Shown one piece after another: positions 48,759 to 57,932 of a stretch of DNA of 64,000 nt (the first letter of the stretch is position 1; every line of letters starts with the position of its first letter). The DNA comes from Gluconacetobacter asukensis. Lineage in GTDB: Bacteria > Pseudomonadota > Alphaproteobacteria > Acetobacterales > Acetobacteraceae. Where the stretch lies: contig NZ_JABEQE010000004.1 of the NCBI RefSeq assembly GCF_014174375.1, positions 124,001 to 188,000 on the forward strand. Reading direction: 5' to 3'. Below the pieces are notes generated by a model, which saw only the letters and a program-made list of their open reading frames with translations, did not search any database and was not told the DNA's origin. The translations under genes were made by a program, and so were the position numbers.

Positions 48759-49913
48759 ATGGGTTGTGTGGACATCCTGGAAAGGATCGTGGCGTTCGAT
48801 ACCGTCAGTTCCCGTTCCAATCGCGACCTTGCGCGCTTCATCGCCCAATATGCGAGCGAACAGGGGGCTCATGTCCGGACGTTGAAGCATCCGGACATGG
48901 ACAAGCACGCGTTGCATATCGTGGTGGGTGCGGTGCGTGGCGGCGGCCTGGCCTTTGCCGGTCATCTGGATACCGTGCCGGTCGAGGGGCAGGCCTGGAC
49001 GAGCGATCCGTTCATCCTGACGCGGCGGGAAGGGCGGCTGCAGGGACGCGGAGCGACCGACATGAAGGGGTTCGTCGCCTGCTGCCTGTCGGCGATTCCG
49101 GAACTGTGCCGGATGGATCTTCCATTTCCGGTGCATATGCTCCTGACCTATGACGAGGAGGTCAATGCCGAGAGCGCCCGGCTGCTGGCGGCGGACCTGG
49201 CGGATCAGTCCCTGCTGCCGGCGGCGTGCATTGTCGGCGAGCCGACAGGCATGCGGGTGGTGACGGACCAGAAGAGCAAGCTGGTGGCGCTAGTGCAGGC
49301 GACCGGCCGGCCGGCCCATTCCAGCAACCCGGCCGCGGGGGTCAATGCGATCGACGCCGTCGCGCGGGCCGTGGCGTGGCTGGGTGCGCAGGCGCGTGCC
49401 GCCATCGCGGACGGACCGTTCGACAAATTGTTCGCGCCGCCCCATTCGACGATGAATGTCGGCAGGATATGGGGAGGGATATCGGTCAATATCATTCCGG
49501 AACTGGCCGGATTCGAAGTCGAATGGCGGGGCATCCCGCAGGATGTGCCGCAGCACAGCCTGGCGAAGCTGTCCGATTATATCAATGACGTGATCGTTCC
49601 CACGTCCGGGGTGAGAGGGGAGTGTGGCTTCTCGATCTCGGAAGTCGGCTGGTATCCGCCCCTGAGCCGGGGTGGCAATGCGGCTCTTGCCGACTGGGTG
49701 TGCGGGACGCTGGGCGTGGAGCGTGATGGCGGCGTCAGTTATGCGACCGAGGCCGGTGTCTATCAGCAGGCCGGAATCGCCACGATCATATGCGGTCCGG
49801 GCTCCATCGCCCAGGCGCACAAGCCGGATGAATGGATCGACGGCGCGCAGCTCGATGTCTGCGTGCGGGCCATTCCCGCCTTGAGCGCCGCTTTCGGCAC
49901 CCTGGACGGATGA
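48759..49913 (+). CDS. ArgE/DapE-family M20 deacylase
   Basis: Of three close in-frame ATGs (48747, 48753, 48759) the last is best spaced from GGAG. The 384-residue zinc enzyme has the M20 ligands: His in FAGHLDTVPVEG, bridging Asp in GRGATDMKGFVACCL, catalytic Glu pair in TYDEEVNAESA, Glu in VGEPTGM and the late His in AQAHKPDEWI. The lid domain (about 175-290, RPAHSSNPAAGVNAI) is normal. Family members remove acyl groups from amino acids (N-acetylornithine, succinyl-diaminopimelate). In this operon it more likely frees an amine or acid from an imported compound than makes arginine. It is the first gene of the catabolic operon. Confidence 0.88.
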   Translation: MGCVDILERIVAFDTVSSRSNRDLARFIAQYASEQGAHVRTLKHPDMDKHALHIVVGAVRGGGLAFAGHLDTVPVEGQAWTSDPFILTRREGRLQGRGATDMKGFVACCLSAIPELCRMDLPFPVHMLLTYDEEVNAESARLLAADLADQSLLPAACIVGEPTGMRVVTDQKSKLVALVQATGRPAHSSNPAAGVNAIDAVARAVAWLGAQARAAIADGPFDKLFAPPHSTMNVGRIWGGISVNIIPELAGFEVEWRGIPQDVPQHSLAKLSDYINDVIVPTSGVRGECGFSISEVGWYPPLSRGGNAALADWVCGTLGVERDGGVSYATEAGVYQQAGIATIICGPGSIAQAHKPDEWIDGAQLDVCVRAIPALSAAFGTLDG

Positions 49914-49940
49914 AGAACGATTCATGGAAAGAATGACGGC

Positions 49941-50243
49941 ATGATAAGTGAAGAAAGAAAATACCGCCTTGTTCCCGGTAGCATGGCGGAATTCATATCG
50001 CTCTACAAGGCGCAGGGCTATCCCATCATCAGCCGCTACGCGACGCTGGTGGGGTGCTGGACGCATGAAAGCGGCGTGCTGAACACGATATCCTTCATCT
50101 GGTCCTATGACAGTTTCGCCCACCGGGACCAGCAGAGGCAGCTTCTGGCCGCGAATCCGCAATGGCAGGATTTCAACAGAAAGATCATCGGATTCATCAT
50201 CTTCCAGGAAAGCATCTTCCTGAAATCGATATCCCTATCATAA
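49941..50243 (+). CDS. NIPSNAP-family protein
   Basis: The 100-residue product begins EERKYRLVPGSMAEFISLYKAQGYPI and continues LVGCWTHESGVLNTISFIWSYDSFAHRDQQRQLLAANPQWQDFNRKI, the NIPSNAP signature of a dimeric alpha/beta-barrel. Family members of this size accompany catabolic operons in proteobacteria; the biochemical role is unclear. It lies 27 bp after the deacylase and 36 bp before the TonB receptor, clearly in one operon. Confidence 0.88.
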   Translation: MISEERKYRLVPGSMAEFISLYKAQGYPIISRYATLVGCWTHESGVLNTISFIWSYDSFAHRDQQRQLLAANPQWQDFNRKIIGFIIFQESIFLKSISLS

Positions 50244-50279
50244 CGGAATAGCGCGGGTTTATGCAGCGGAGTTGCAAAC

Positions 50280-52676
50280 ATGAAAACATCAACGACTGAT
50301 TATTTCGTATTCGCAATGTGTTGTCTGGCGTGCAGCGGCGTGCAGGCCCAGACTTCGCGGAAGCCGGCACCCCGTCATCCGCCGCCGCAGCATGCCGCGC
50401 CGGGGCCGGCGCATGCCCCCCTTCATCCGGCGGCCGCCACGCCGGCCGCATCCGCGGAAAGCATCGTCGTCAACGCCAATCTGGGCAATAATCAGGGGGT
50501 GACCAATACCACGCCGGGCGGCGGCCTGATGCCCATGCAGACGGCCCCGAGGGTCCAGAGCGGCATCACCCGGGACTATATCGCCCGCCAGAGCCCGACG
50601 ACCAACGGCATGGCGCTGCTGGGCAACCTGCCCGGGGTGGTCTTTTCCAGCCAGGACCCGCTGGGAGCGTCGAGTGACAATGTTTCCATCCGTGGATTGA
50701 ACCAGACCGAAATCGGCGTGGTGTATGAAGGGGTGGCGCTGAACGATTCGCTGACCTATATCCCCTATACCGAAAACGCGGCCGATACCGAGAATATCCA
50801 GTCCATGACCCTGTCGCAGGGGGCGCCCGATATCAGCGCGCCCTTCTATGGCGATGTCGGCGGCCTGATCACCATGACGCTGCGCGACCCGGCCGACAAG
50901 GCGGGGGGGATGGTCAATCTGAGCTACGGTTCCAAATCGCTGCAGCGTGAATTCGGCCGGATCGACAGCGGCTATCTGGGGCATAGCGGGGTCAAGGCGT
51001 TCGTCTCGTTCTCGAACGGGACCCAGGACCAGTGGCGCGGCATGGGCACCCAGCGCAAGATGCATATCGATGCCAAGGCGCTGAAGGAATGGGGAGACGG
51101 CAACAGGGCTTCGGTCGTCTTCTCGTTCGATAATAACGATACCAACCGTTATCGGCCGGTGACGATGACGCAATGGAAGCAATATGGGCCGTCGCTGAAT
51201 TATGACGGTCAGTACAGCTTCGGCGATACGAACTATTACAAGTTCCTGACCTATGACCGGCGGACCTATATGGTGATGGCGCCGCTGCATTTCTCGCTGG
51301 CGAAGGGACTGACGCTGGACGTCACGCCGTCCTATCTGCATTATCTTGAATATTACGGTGCCGGCACGACATTCAGCAACACCAATAGCTGGTTCGGCAC
51401 CATGCCGGCCGGCAATCTGAAGCTGCCCTATACCAACGCGGCGGGGATGGTGACCGCGAAATACGTCAATCCGGTGCCGCAGCGCACGGGCACGCTGTCG
51501 ACCGGCCTGACCTGGAGCCATGGTATCAATACCTTCCGGTTCGGCGACATCTATTCCTATATGTCGATGTCCGAGCCGATCGAATATCAGTTGGCGGATT
51601 ATCAGGGCAATGTCTCCAACCAATGGGGGCAGTATCCGGTGCGCCTGCCGGACGGGCGGACCTATCGCACGCTGGATCTGGTGATCTGGCAGCAGATGAA
51701 CACGCTGTATCTGGACGATACGCTGTCGCTGCTGAACGGGAAGCTGAAGATCAACGCGGGTTTCAAATACATGATGCTGTCGCGGCATCTGACCAACAAC
51801 ATTCCCGGTGCCGACTATACCAGCGGGGGAAGCTATTCCCAGCCGCTGCCGCAGGTCTCGGTCAGCTACATGATCACGCCGGAAGACCAGATCTTCGTCG
51901 ATGGGACGACGTCCTACCGGGCTCCGCAATCGTTGCAGGCCTATGCGCAATTATTCTCGACCGCCAAGCCGGGGCCGGTCACGGTGGTGAACCGGCTGAA
52001 GGGCGAATATGCGATCGGCGAGGAAATCGGCTATCGCCATCATGGGCTGGTGAACGTCTCGCTGGCCCTGTTCAACTATAATCTGGTGAATTATCAGGTC
52101 CAGTCGACGACGTTCATCGACCAGGTGCCGATTCCGACCGTGCTGGATGCCGGTGGCAAGACCATACGGGGCGCCCAGATCGAACTGGGGCTGCGTCCGT
52201 GGCATCATTTCAGCCCCTATGTCTCGGCCCAGTACCTGCACGCGACGATGGATAACAATTTCGTCACCGGTGGCGACGTGCTGCCGACGGCCGGCAAGGT
52301 CGCGATCCAGAGCCCGGAATTTACCGCGGCGGTGGGCCTGTCGTACGATGACGGGTCCCTGTTCGGAACCTTCACGTTCAACTATGTTGGTTCGCAATAT
52401 TCGACATTCATGGACGACGAGAAGATCCCGGCTTACGAGACCGCGAATCTGGGCCTGGGCTACCGGTTCCGGAATGTGGGCTTTGCCAAGCATCCGCAGA
52501 TCCAGCTCAATTTCATGAATATCGGTGCCAATGACTGGCTTTCTGGTCTGTATAGTGTCGGAACGAATGCCCGCCCCGTCATGGGCCTGCATGGGCACAT
52601 GATCAACGCCTCCGCGCCGCTCTATACGATCGGCGGTGGATTTGCGGCGGTGGCGTCGGTCAGCACGGGGTTTTGA
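50280..52676 (+). CDS. TonB-dependent receptor of the catabolic operon
   Basis: The product is 798 residues with a signal peptide (about 1-24, GVQAQ), a His/Pro/Ala-rich linker and SIVVNAN as TonB-box-like start. The plug contains NGMALLGNLPGVVFSSQDPLGASSDNVSIRGLNQTEIGVVYEGVALNDS and IQSMTLSQGAPDISAPFYGDVGGLITMTLRDP. A beta barrel follows and ends in Phe (VASVSTGF). Plug and barrel differ from the siderophore receptor at 34081. Being inside an operon of soluble oxidative enzymes, it probably imports the organic substrate rather than iron. Start at 50280 follows GCGGAG. Confidence 0.9.
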   Translation: MKTSTTDYFVFAMCCLACSGVQAQTSRKPAPRHPPPQHAAPGPAHAPLHPAAATPAASAESIVVNANLGNNQGVTNTTPGGGLMPMQTAPRVQSGITRDYIARQSPTTNGMALLGNLPGVVFSSQDPLGASSDNVSIRGLNQTEIGVVYEGVALNDSLTYIPYTENAADTENIQSMTLSQGAPDISAPFYGDVGGLITMTLRDPADKAGGMVNLSYGSKSLQREFGRIDSGYLGHSGVKAFVSFSNGTQDQWRGMGTQRKMHIDAKALKEWGDGNRASVVFSFDNNDTNRYRPVTMTQWKQYGPSLNYDGQYSFGDTNYYKFLTYDRRTYMVMAPLHFSLAKGLTLDVTPSYLHYLEYYGAGTTFSNTNSWFGTMPAGNLKLPYTNAAGMVTAKYVNPVPQRTGTLSTGLTWSHGINTFRFGDIYSYMSMSEPIEYQLADYQGNVSNQWGQYPVRLPDGRTYRTLDLVIWQQMNTLYLDDTLSLLNGKLKINAGFKYMMLSRHLTNNIPGADYTSGGSYSQPLPQVSVSYMITPEDQIFVDGTTSYRAPQSLQAYAQLFSTAKPGPVTVVNRLKGEYAIGEEIGYRHHGLVNVSLALFNYNLVNYQVQSTTFIDQVPIPTVLDAGGKTIRGAQIELGLRPWHHFSPYVSAQYLHATMDNNFVTGGDVLPTAGKVAIQSPEFTAAVGLSYDDGSLFGTFTFNYVGSQYSTFMDDEKIPAYETANLGLGYRFRNVGFAKHPQIQLNFMNIGANDWLSGLYSVGTNARPVMGLHGHMINASAPLYTIGGGFAAVASVSTGF

Positions 52677-52709
52677 GGGCGGCAGGTCCAGGAACGGCAG
52701 GATGACGCG

Positions 52710-53591
52710 GTGAAACCAGCTCCTTTTTCCTATCACCGGCTACAGACCGTGGCCGAACTCGTGGGGTTGAAGGCACGGCTGGGTGATGCGGCCGTCATCC
52801 TGGCCGGCGGGCAGAGCCTGGTGCCGATGCTGACCCTGCGCCTGTCCCGGCCGGAGCATGTGATCGACGTGAACGACATCGTGGAGATGGACCACATTCT
52901 GCCCGAGCAGGACGGGTTGCGGATCGGAGCCCTGGTCCGGCATCAGCATGTGGCCGAGAGTGCGGTGGTGGCGACGCACCTGCCGTTGCTGAGGCGCATG
53001 GCCGGCGGGATCGGCAATTACGCGGTGCGCCAGCGCGGCACCATCGGCGGCAGCCTGGTCCTGGCCGATCCGGCGGCGCACATGCCGCTGGCCGCCTTGC
53101 TGTTCGATGCGCGGCTGGTGCTGCGTTCGGCGCGGGGTGTCCGTACCGCGGCCTATCGCGATCTGTATCGCTCGCCCCTGAACTGTGCGCTGGACGCCGG
53201 GGAGGTCGTGGTGTCGGTCTGTTTTCCGCGCCAGCCCGAGGCCATGCGGGCGGTGGCGGAGATGTTCCATGTCACGGCCGGCAGTTTTCCGGCCCTGATC
53301 TGCGCCGTCCGGCTGGTTGCCGATGCGCAGGGGGGACTGGCCGGGCTGACGATCGTGGTGGCGGCCGGGGCCGTGCGGCCGCCGGTCATGGAGGGCATGT
53401 TCGACGATCTGCGCGGCGTGCGTCCCGATGCGGCCCTGCGGGGCGAGGTCGCGCGGCGGGTCGTGGCGCATATGGGCGGGCTGATCGGGCAGGACGCGGC
53501 CGGTCGCTACCTGTTGTCGGTGCTGGAGGGGCGCATGGCCGTGTGCCTGGCCGGGGCGGCCGGTGATACGAAGGAGGGGGCAGGCGCATGA
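52710..53591 (+). CDS. molybdenum hydroxylase, FAD-binding medium subunit (CoxM/CutM type)
   Basis: The 293-residue subunit has the two FAD motifs of the xanthine oxidase family, AGGQSLVPMLTLRLSRPEHVIDVND (about 32-56) and TIGGSLVLADPAAHMPLAALLF (about 111-132), and then a C-terminal CO-dehydrogenase-flavoprotein domain. It relays electrons from the iron-sulfur subunit to FAD and onward. It overlaps the small subunit gene by 4 bp. The order medium-small-large is that of coxMSL and related hydroxylases. Confidence 0.93.
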   Translation: MKPAPFSYHRLQTVAELVGLKARLGDAAVILAGGQSLVPMLTLRLSRPEHVIDVNDIVEMDHILPEQDGLRIGALVRHQHVAESAVVATHLPLLRRMAGGIGNYAVRQRGTIGGSLVLADPAAHMPLAALLFDARLVLRSARGVRTAAYRDLYRSPLNCALDAGEVVVSVCFPRQPEAMRAVAEMFHVTAGSFPALICAVRLVADAQGGLAGLTIVVAAGAVRPPVMEGMFDDLRGVRPDAALRGEVARRVVAHMGGLIGQDAAGRYLLSVLEGRMAVCLAGAAGDTKEGAGA

Positions 53592-54064
53592 TCATCAGCC
53601 TGACGGTCAATGGCGAGGTCCGGGATGTGGCGGTCGAGCCGCATTACCTGCTGTCGGACGTGCTGCGGGACCGGTTGGACCTGACGGCGACCCATGTCGG
53701 TTGCGAGCAGGGGATCTGCGGGGCCTGTACCGTGCTGGTCGACGGGCAGTCGGCGCGGGCGTGCCTGCTCTTTGCCGTGCAGATGGAGGGCCATGCCGTC
53801 ACCACGCTGGAGGGAGGGGCTCCGTCGGCCGAACTGCGGGCATTGCGCGCGGCCTTCCATACGCATCATGCCCAGCAATGCGGGTTCTGCACGCCCGGGA
53901 TATTGATGACGTTCGCCGCCTATCTGCGCGACCATCCCGATTGCGACGAAGCGGGCGTTCGCGCGGTGCTGGGCGGCAATCTGTGCCGCTGCACCGGCTA
54001 CGGGCCCATCGTGCGGGCGATCATGGCGGCTTCCGCCGCCTTGCGGGAGGTGGCGGATGTCTGA
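53588..54064 (+). CDS. molybdenum hydroxylase, 2Fe-2S small subunit (CoxS type)
   Basis: The 158-residue protein contains both clusters: plant-ferredoxin-type Cys39, Cys44, Cys47 and Cys59 (GCEQGICGACTVLVDG......C), and the helical-domain Cys98, Cys101, Cys133 and Cys135 (CGFCTPGILM....GGNLCRCTGY). All eight ligands are present. It carries electrons from the Mo site to FAD. The start overlaps the medium subunit stop (ATGA) and its end overlaps the large subunit start by 8 bp. Confidence 0.95.
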   Translation: MIISLTVNGEVRDVAVEPHYLLSDVLRDRLDLTATHVGCEQGICGACTVLVDGQSARACLLFAVQMEGHAVTTLEGGAPSAELRALRAAFHTHHAQQCGFCTPGILMTFAAYLRDHPDCDEAGVRAVLGGNLCRCTGYGPIVRAIMAASAALREVADV

Positions 54065-56423
54065 GCGCGAGGCGTATGTCGGGCAGCCGCGGCCGCGCCG
54101 CGAGGACCACCGGCTACTGGCCGGGCTGGCGCGCTATGTGGACGATATCAAGGTCGCGGGGGCGTTGCATGCCGCCTTCCTGCGCTCGCCGCATGGGCAT
54201 GCGCGCATCGTCTCGATCGACGTGACGGCCGCGCTGGAGCTGCCGGGCGTCGTGACGGTGGTGACGGGGGAGGATCTGGCCGAGGATGTGACCGACCTGA
54301 CCGTCGCCCCGCCGATCGAGGGTCTGCGGCCCACCAGCATGCCGGTCATGCCGGTGGACCGCGTGCGGTTTCAGGGCGACCTGGTGGCCTGCGTGGTTGC
54401 CGCGGATCGTTACGTCGCCGAGGAGGCGATGGAGCGCATCGTGGTGGAATATGCCGAATTGCCGGCGGTTTCCGACATGTTCGCCGCCTTGCGGGACGAC
54501 AGCGTGCTGGTCGACGAGGCGCTGGGCACCAATCTGGTGGCCCGGCGCGTCCATCGCGCCGGCGATCCCGAAGCCCGCCTGGCCGCCGCGCCCCGGGTGA
54601 TCGAGGCCGAATTCCACCAGCAGCGCCAGACCCATGCGCCGATCGAGACGCGCGGCTGCATCGCGCAGTGGGACCCGGGCCGCGAACATCTGACACTGGT
54701 GATCGGCTCGCAGGTACCGCATCCGCTGCGCACGCAGATCGTCCGACGGCTGGGACTGCGCGACAGCCAGGTCAGCGTCTCCTCGCCCGATGTCGGGGGC
54801 AGTTTCGGCCAGAAGATCGCCCTGTATCGCGAGGAGCTGGCCATATGCGCCCTGGCGCGGCGGCTGGGGCGGCCGGTCCGCTGGAAGGAGGACCGCATGG
54901 AGAACCTGCTGGCGGCCTGCCATGCGCGCGAGCAATGGTGCCGCACCCGGGCGGCGGTGGACGATACGGGGCGCATCCTGGGCCTGACATTGGAGATGGT
55001 CGAGGATTTCGGGGCCTATTGCTTCTATCCCGCGAACTACATTTCCGAGGTCGTGGGCATCATCCTGACCGGGCAATACGGGATCGCGGATTACGGTTAC
55101 GAGATCCGGGTCGCCCTGACCAACAAATGCGGGGTCGGCCCGATGCGGGCCCCCATGGCGATGGCGAGCTGGGTGATGGAGGGCACGCTGGACGTCATCG
55201 CCCGGCGGCTGGGGCTCGATCCGGCCGAGGTCAGGCGCCGAAACATGCTGGCCGACCAGGCGCTGCCTTATGCCATGCCGGGCGGCGAGACGCTGCTCGA
55301 CGTCAATTGCGCCGAGACGATGGAAACTGCGCTGGACGAAATCGGCTATGCTGCGCATCGCCCGCATGACGATGGCCGGTACCTCTACGGGCTCGGCCTG
55401 TGCAATGTCGTGGAATCGACGACCTACGGGTCGCGCTTCTACAAGAATTCCGGCATCGGCGGCTCGGGGCACGAGGCCGCGCGCATCATCGTGGAACCAG
55501 ATGGCACGGTCAGCGCCTCGGTCGGGATGGCGGCCGCGGGCCAGGGATACGAGACCACCTTTGCCCAGGTCGTGGCCGACGGGGTGGGCGTGCGCCCCGA
55601 CGACGTGGCCGTCACGCTGGGACATAGCGACACCTCGCCCTATGGCATGGGCAGCCGGGGCGGGAGGGGGGCGACGGCCGGCGGGGGAGCGCTGTATCTC
55701 TGCGCGGCGGAGGTGCGGGCGCATCTGCTGCGGCTGGCGGCCCACCGGCTGGGTCTGAACGCCACCGATGGGCTGGGACTGCGGGACGGCAGGATCGTAT
55801 GGGTGCGCGCCGGCGGGAGCGAGGAGACCGGCCTGGACGTGGCCGACCTGGCGCGCACGGCCTATTTCGACCCGCTGGCCCTGCCGGAGGGGATGCGGCC
55901 GGGGCTGGAATTCTATCGCACATACGATCCGCCGCCGATGACGTTCTCGAACTCCACCCACGCGTGCCGGGTGCGGATCGCGCGCGAGACCGGGCGGCTG
56001 GAGATCCTCGATTATCTGGTGGTGGAGAATTGCGGCACCGTCATCAACCCGCTGGTCGTTCATGGGCAGCAGGCGGGCGCGGTGGCGATGGGATTGAGCG
56101 GTACGCTGCTGGAGAACGTCGTCTACGACCAGGCGGGCCGGAATCTGTCGGCCACGTTTGCCGACTACACGATCGCCACCGTGGCCGACATTCCCGCCAT
56201 TCGCATCATCGCACGTGCGACGCCGTCATCCCGTACGCCGCTGGGGCTGAAGGGGATGGCGGAAGGCGGCGTCATGGGGGCGATCGGCGCCGTGGCGAAC
56301 GCGGTCAACGACGCCCTGTCGGTTGTCGGCGCGCAGGTGACGTGCCTGCCGCTGACGCCGATGCGGCTGCATGCCGCGATCCATGACGGGATCGGCCGGG
56401 CGGCACAGGGACAGGAAGGATAG
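54057..56423 (+). CDS. molybdenum hydroxylase, Mo-cofactor large subunit (not CO dehydrogenase)
   Basis: The 788-residue catalytic subunit begins GQPRPRREDHRLLAGLARYVDDIK and contains the cofactor motifs GGSFGQKIALYREELAICALARRLGRPVRWKEDR, GGRGATAGGGALYLCA and the catalytic Glu736 in LKGMAEGGVMGAIGAVANAV. At the active-site loop, where CO dehydrogenase has the Cys-containing YRCSFR, it has GPMRAPM (residues 362-367), so it should be a hydroxylase of a heterocycle or aldehyde using water as oxygen source. The start overlaps the small subunit. No XdhC or CoxDEF-type maturation gene is in the operon. Confidence 0.93.
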   Translation: MSEREAYVGQPRPRREDHRLLAGLARYVDDIKVAGALHAAFLRSPHGHARIVSIDVTAALELPGVVTVVTGEDLAEDVTDLTVAPPIEGLRPTSMPVMPVDRVRFQGDLVACVVAADRYVAEEAMERIVVEYAELPAVSDMFAALRDDSVLVDEALGTNLVARRVHRAGDPEARLAAAPRVIEAEFHQQRQTHAPIETRGCIAQWDPGREHLTLVIGSQVPHPLRTQIVRRLGLRDSQVSVSSPDVGGSFGQKIALYREELAICALARRLGRPVRWKEDRMENLLAACHAREQWCRTRAAVDDTGRILGLTLEMVEDFGAYCFYPANYISEVVGIILTGQYGIADYGYEIRVALTNKCGVGPMRAPMAMASWVMEGTLDVIARRLGLDPAEVRRRNMLADQALPYAMPGGETLLDVNCAETMETALDEIGYAAHRPHDDGRYLYGLGLCNVVESTTYGSRFYKNSGIGGSGHEAARIIVEPDGTVSASVGMAAAGQGYETTFAQVVADGVGVRPDDVAVTLGHSDTSPYGMGSRGGRGATAGGGALYLCAAEVRAHLLRLAAHRLGLNATDGLGLRDGRIVWVRAGGSEETGLDVADLARTAYFDPLALPEGMRPGLEFYRTYDPPPMTFSNSTHACRVRIARETGRLEILDYLVVENCGTVINPLVVHGQQAGAVAMGLSGTLLENVVYDQAGRNLSATFADYTIATVADIPAIRIIARATPSSRTPLGLKGMAEGGVMGAIGAVANAVNDALSVVGAQVTCLPLTPMRLHAAIHDGIGRAAQGQEG

Positions 56424-56430
56424 AAAGAGA

Positions 56431-57336
56431 ATGTCGCAGCAGAAACCGCGGCTCGGCTTTATCGGGCTGGGGCAGATGGGCGCGCCGATCGCCGTGCGCC
56501 TGCTGGAAGCGGGATATCGGGTCACGGTTCACACGCGGACGCGGACCTCGGCCGCGCGGGTGCAGGAGGCCGGGGCCCGCTGGGTCGACAGCGTGGCCGA
56601 GGTCGCGCGCGCGGCCGACGTGATCCTGACCATGCTGGGGATGCCCGACGATGTGCGGCAAATCTACCTGGGCGATGACGGATTGCTGGCCCATGGCCGG
56701 GCCGGGCAGGTCTGTCTGGACCTGACGACCTCCAGCGCCTGTCTGGCGGCCGAGATCGCGGCCCGCGCCGAGGCGATAGGGATCGCGGTACTCGATGCCC
56801 CGGTTTCAGGCGGCGTGCCGGGGGCGCGGGCGGGTACGCTGTCGATCATGGTCGGCGGCGATGCGGCGGCTTTCGCGCGCATGCGGTCGATGCTGGAGCG
56901 GGTGGGTGCCACGATCTGCCGGTTCGGCGGTCCCGGCGCGGGCCAGCGGGCCAAGGCCTGCAACCAGATCGTGATCGCCGGGACGATGATGGGCGTCTGC
57001 GAAGGGCTGGCCCTGGCCGGGCGGGCCGGCCTGCAGCAGCAGGACCTGCTGCGGATGCTGGCGGGTGGCGCGGCGGGCGGCTTTCTGGTGCAGCATATGG
57101 GGCCGCGCATCGTCGCCGGGGATTATCGGGCCGATTTCTATGTCCGGCATTTCCTCAAGGATCTGGGCATTGCGCTGCGCGAGGCCGAACGGCTGAAACT
57201 GGTGCTGCCCGCGACCGAACTGGCCCACCGCCTGTATGCCCGCCTGGAGAAGGAGGGCAGCGCGGCGCTGGGGACCCAGGCCCTGGCGACCTTGTACGGG
57301 CCGGAGAGCATGATGCAGAAGGAACATCATCCATGA
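56431..57336 (+). CDS. beta-hydroxyacid dehydrogenase (HIBADH family)
   Basis: The ATG at 56431 follows AAGAGA by 2-4 bp and gives 301 residues. The NAD(P) fold reads LGFIGLGQMGAPIAVRLLEAGY, the substrate loop LDAPVSGGVPGARAGTLSIMVGG (about 121-143), and the catalytic Lys175 lies in GAGQRAKACNQIVIAG. Family members oxidise or reduce 3-hydroxyisobutyrate, tartronate semialdehyde or 2-hydroxymethylglutarate. In the Eubacterium nicotinate pathway a family member follows a molybdenum hydroxylase, which is a suggestive parallel only. It lies 7 bp after the large subunit and overlaps the next gene by ATGA. Confidence 0.92.
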   Translation: MSQQKPRLGFIGLGQMGAPIAVRLLEAGYRVTVHTRTRTSAARVQEAGARWVDSVAEVARAADVILTMLGMPDDVRQIYLGDDGLLAHGRAGQVCLDLTTSSACLAAEIAARAEAIGIAVLDAPVSGGVPGARAGTLSIMVGGDAAAFARMRSMLERVGATICRFGGPGAGQRAKACNQIVIAGTMMGVCEGLALAGRAGLQQQDLLRMLAGGAAGGFLVQHMGPRIVAGDYRADFYVRHFLKDLGIALREAERLKLVLPATELAHRLYARLEKEGSAALGTQALATLYGPESMMQKEHHP

Positions 57337-57920
57337 ACATCGAAGGGCAGCACGAGATCGCGGCACCTGTCGACATTGTATGGCGGGCGCTGAACGATCC
57401 GGAGATCCTGCGGCGCAGCGTTCCCGGCTGCACGCTGTTCGAACTGTCGGGACCCGACGAATACGCAATCCAGGTCGAGGCGCGTATCGGGCCGCTTTCT
57501 GCGCGGTTCGGGGGCAAGGCGCAGATTTCCGATATCGTGCCGGGCCGTTCGTATGTGCTGTCCGGCCGGGGGCAGGGCGGGGCCGCCGGCTTTGCCCAGG
57601 GGATGGCGCGTGTTCGCCTGGAGGCGCGCAATGAGGCGACGCTGTTGCATTACGAGGGCAGTTTCGATGTCGGCGGCAAGCTGGCCTCGGTCGGCGCGCG
57701 CATGATCGACGGGCTGGCGCGAGACAGGACGGAGGATTTCTTCCGGGCCTTTTCCGCGATCGTCGTCGGCGGAGAGGCCGCCGCGCCCGAGCCCGCGCCC
57801 GGCCCCGCAGGCCGCGCGGCGATGGAGGGAGGGACGATATCGAAGATCGCGCTCGTGCTGTCCGGCATGTCGCTGCTGCTGGCGCTGGCGGCGTTGCTGC
57901 GGGCGGGGCGTCGCCGCTAG
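57333..57920 (+). CDS. CoxG-like membrane anchor (SRPBCC domain plus C-terminal helix)
   Basis: The 195-residue protein has an N-terminal START-like domain (MNIEGQHEIAAPVDIVWRALNDPEILRRSVPGC, about 1-145, with GGKLASVGARMIDGLARDRTEDFF). A Pro/Ala linker and a C-terminal membrane helix (SKIALVLSGMSLLLALAALLRAG, about 170-192) follow. CoxG in carboxidotrophs recruits the molybdenum enzyme to the membrane and hands electrons to quinone. The same role here would couple substrate hydroxylation to respiration. It is the last gene of the operon, converging on lysR with 12 bp between. Confidence 0.9.
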   Translation: MNIEGQHEIAAPVDIVWRALNDPEILRRSVPGCTLFELSGPDEYAIQVEARIGPLSARFGGKAQISDIVPGRSYVLSGRGQGGAAGFAQGMARVRLEARNEATLLHYEGSFDVGGKLASVGARMIDGLARDRTEDFFRAFSAIVVGGEAAAPEPAPGPAGRAAMEGGTISKIALVLSGMSLLLALAALLRAGRRR

Positions 57921-57932
57921 ATAGGCGGCCGG

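Noticed and set aside
54114-56063. A 649-residue reverse frame opposite the molybdenum large subunit
   Set aside because: His/Arg/Pro-rich shadow with no domain; the forward subunit is unambiguous.
52710-57920. Carbon monoxide dehydrogenase operon
   Set aside because: The large subunit lacks the Cu-binding Cys loop and the usual coxDEF genes are missing, so gene order alone is not enough.
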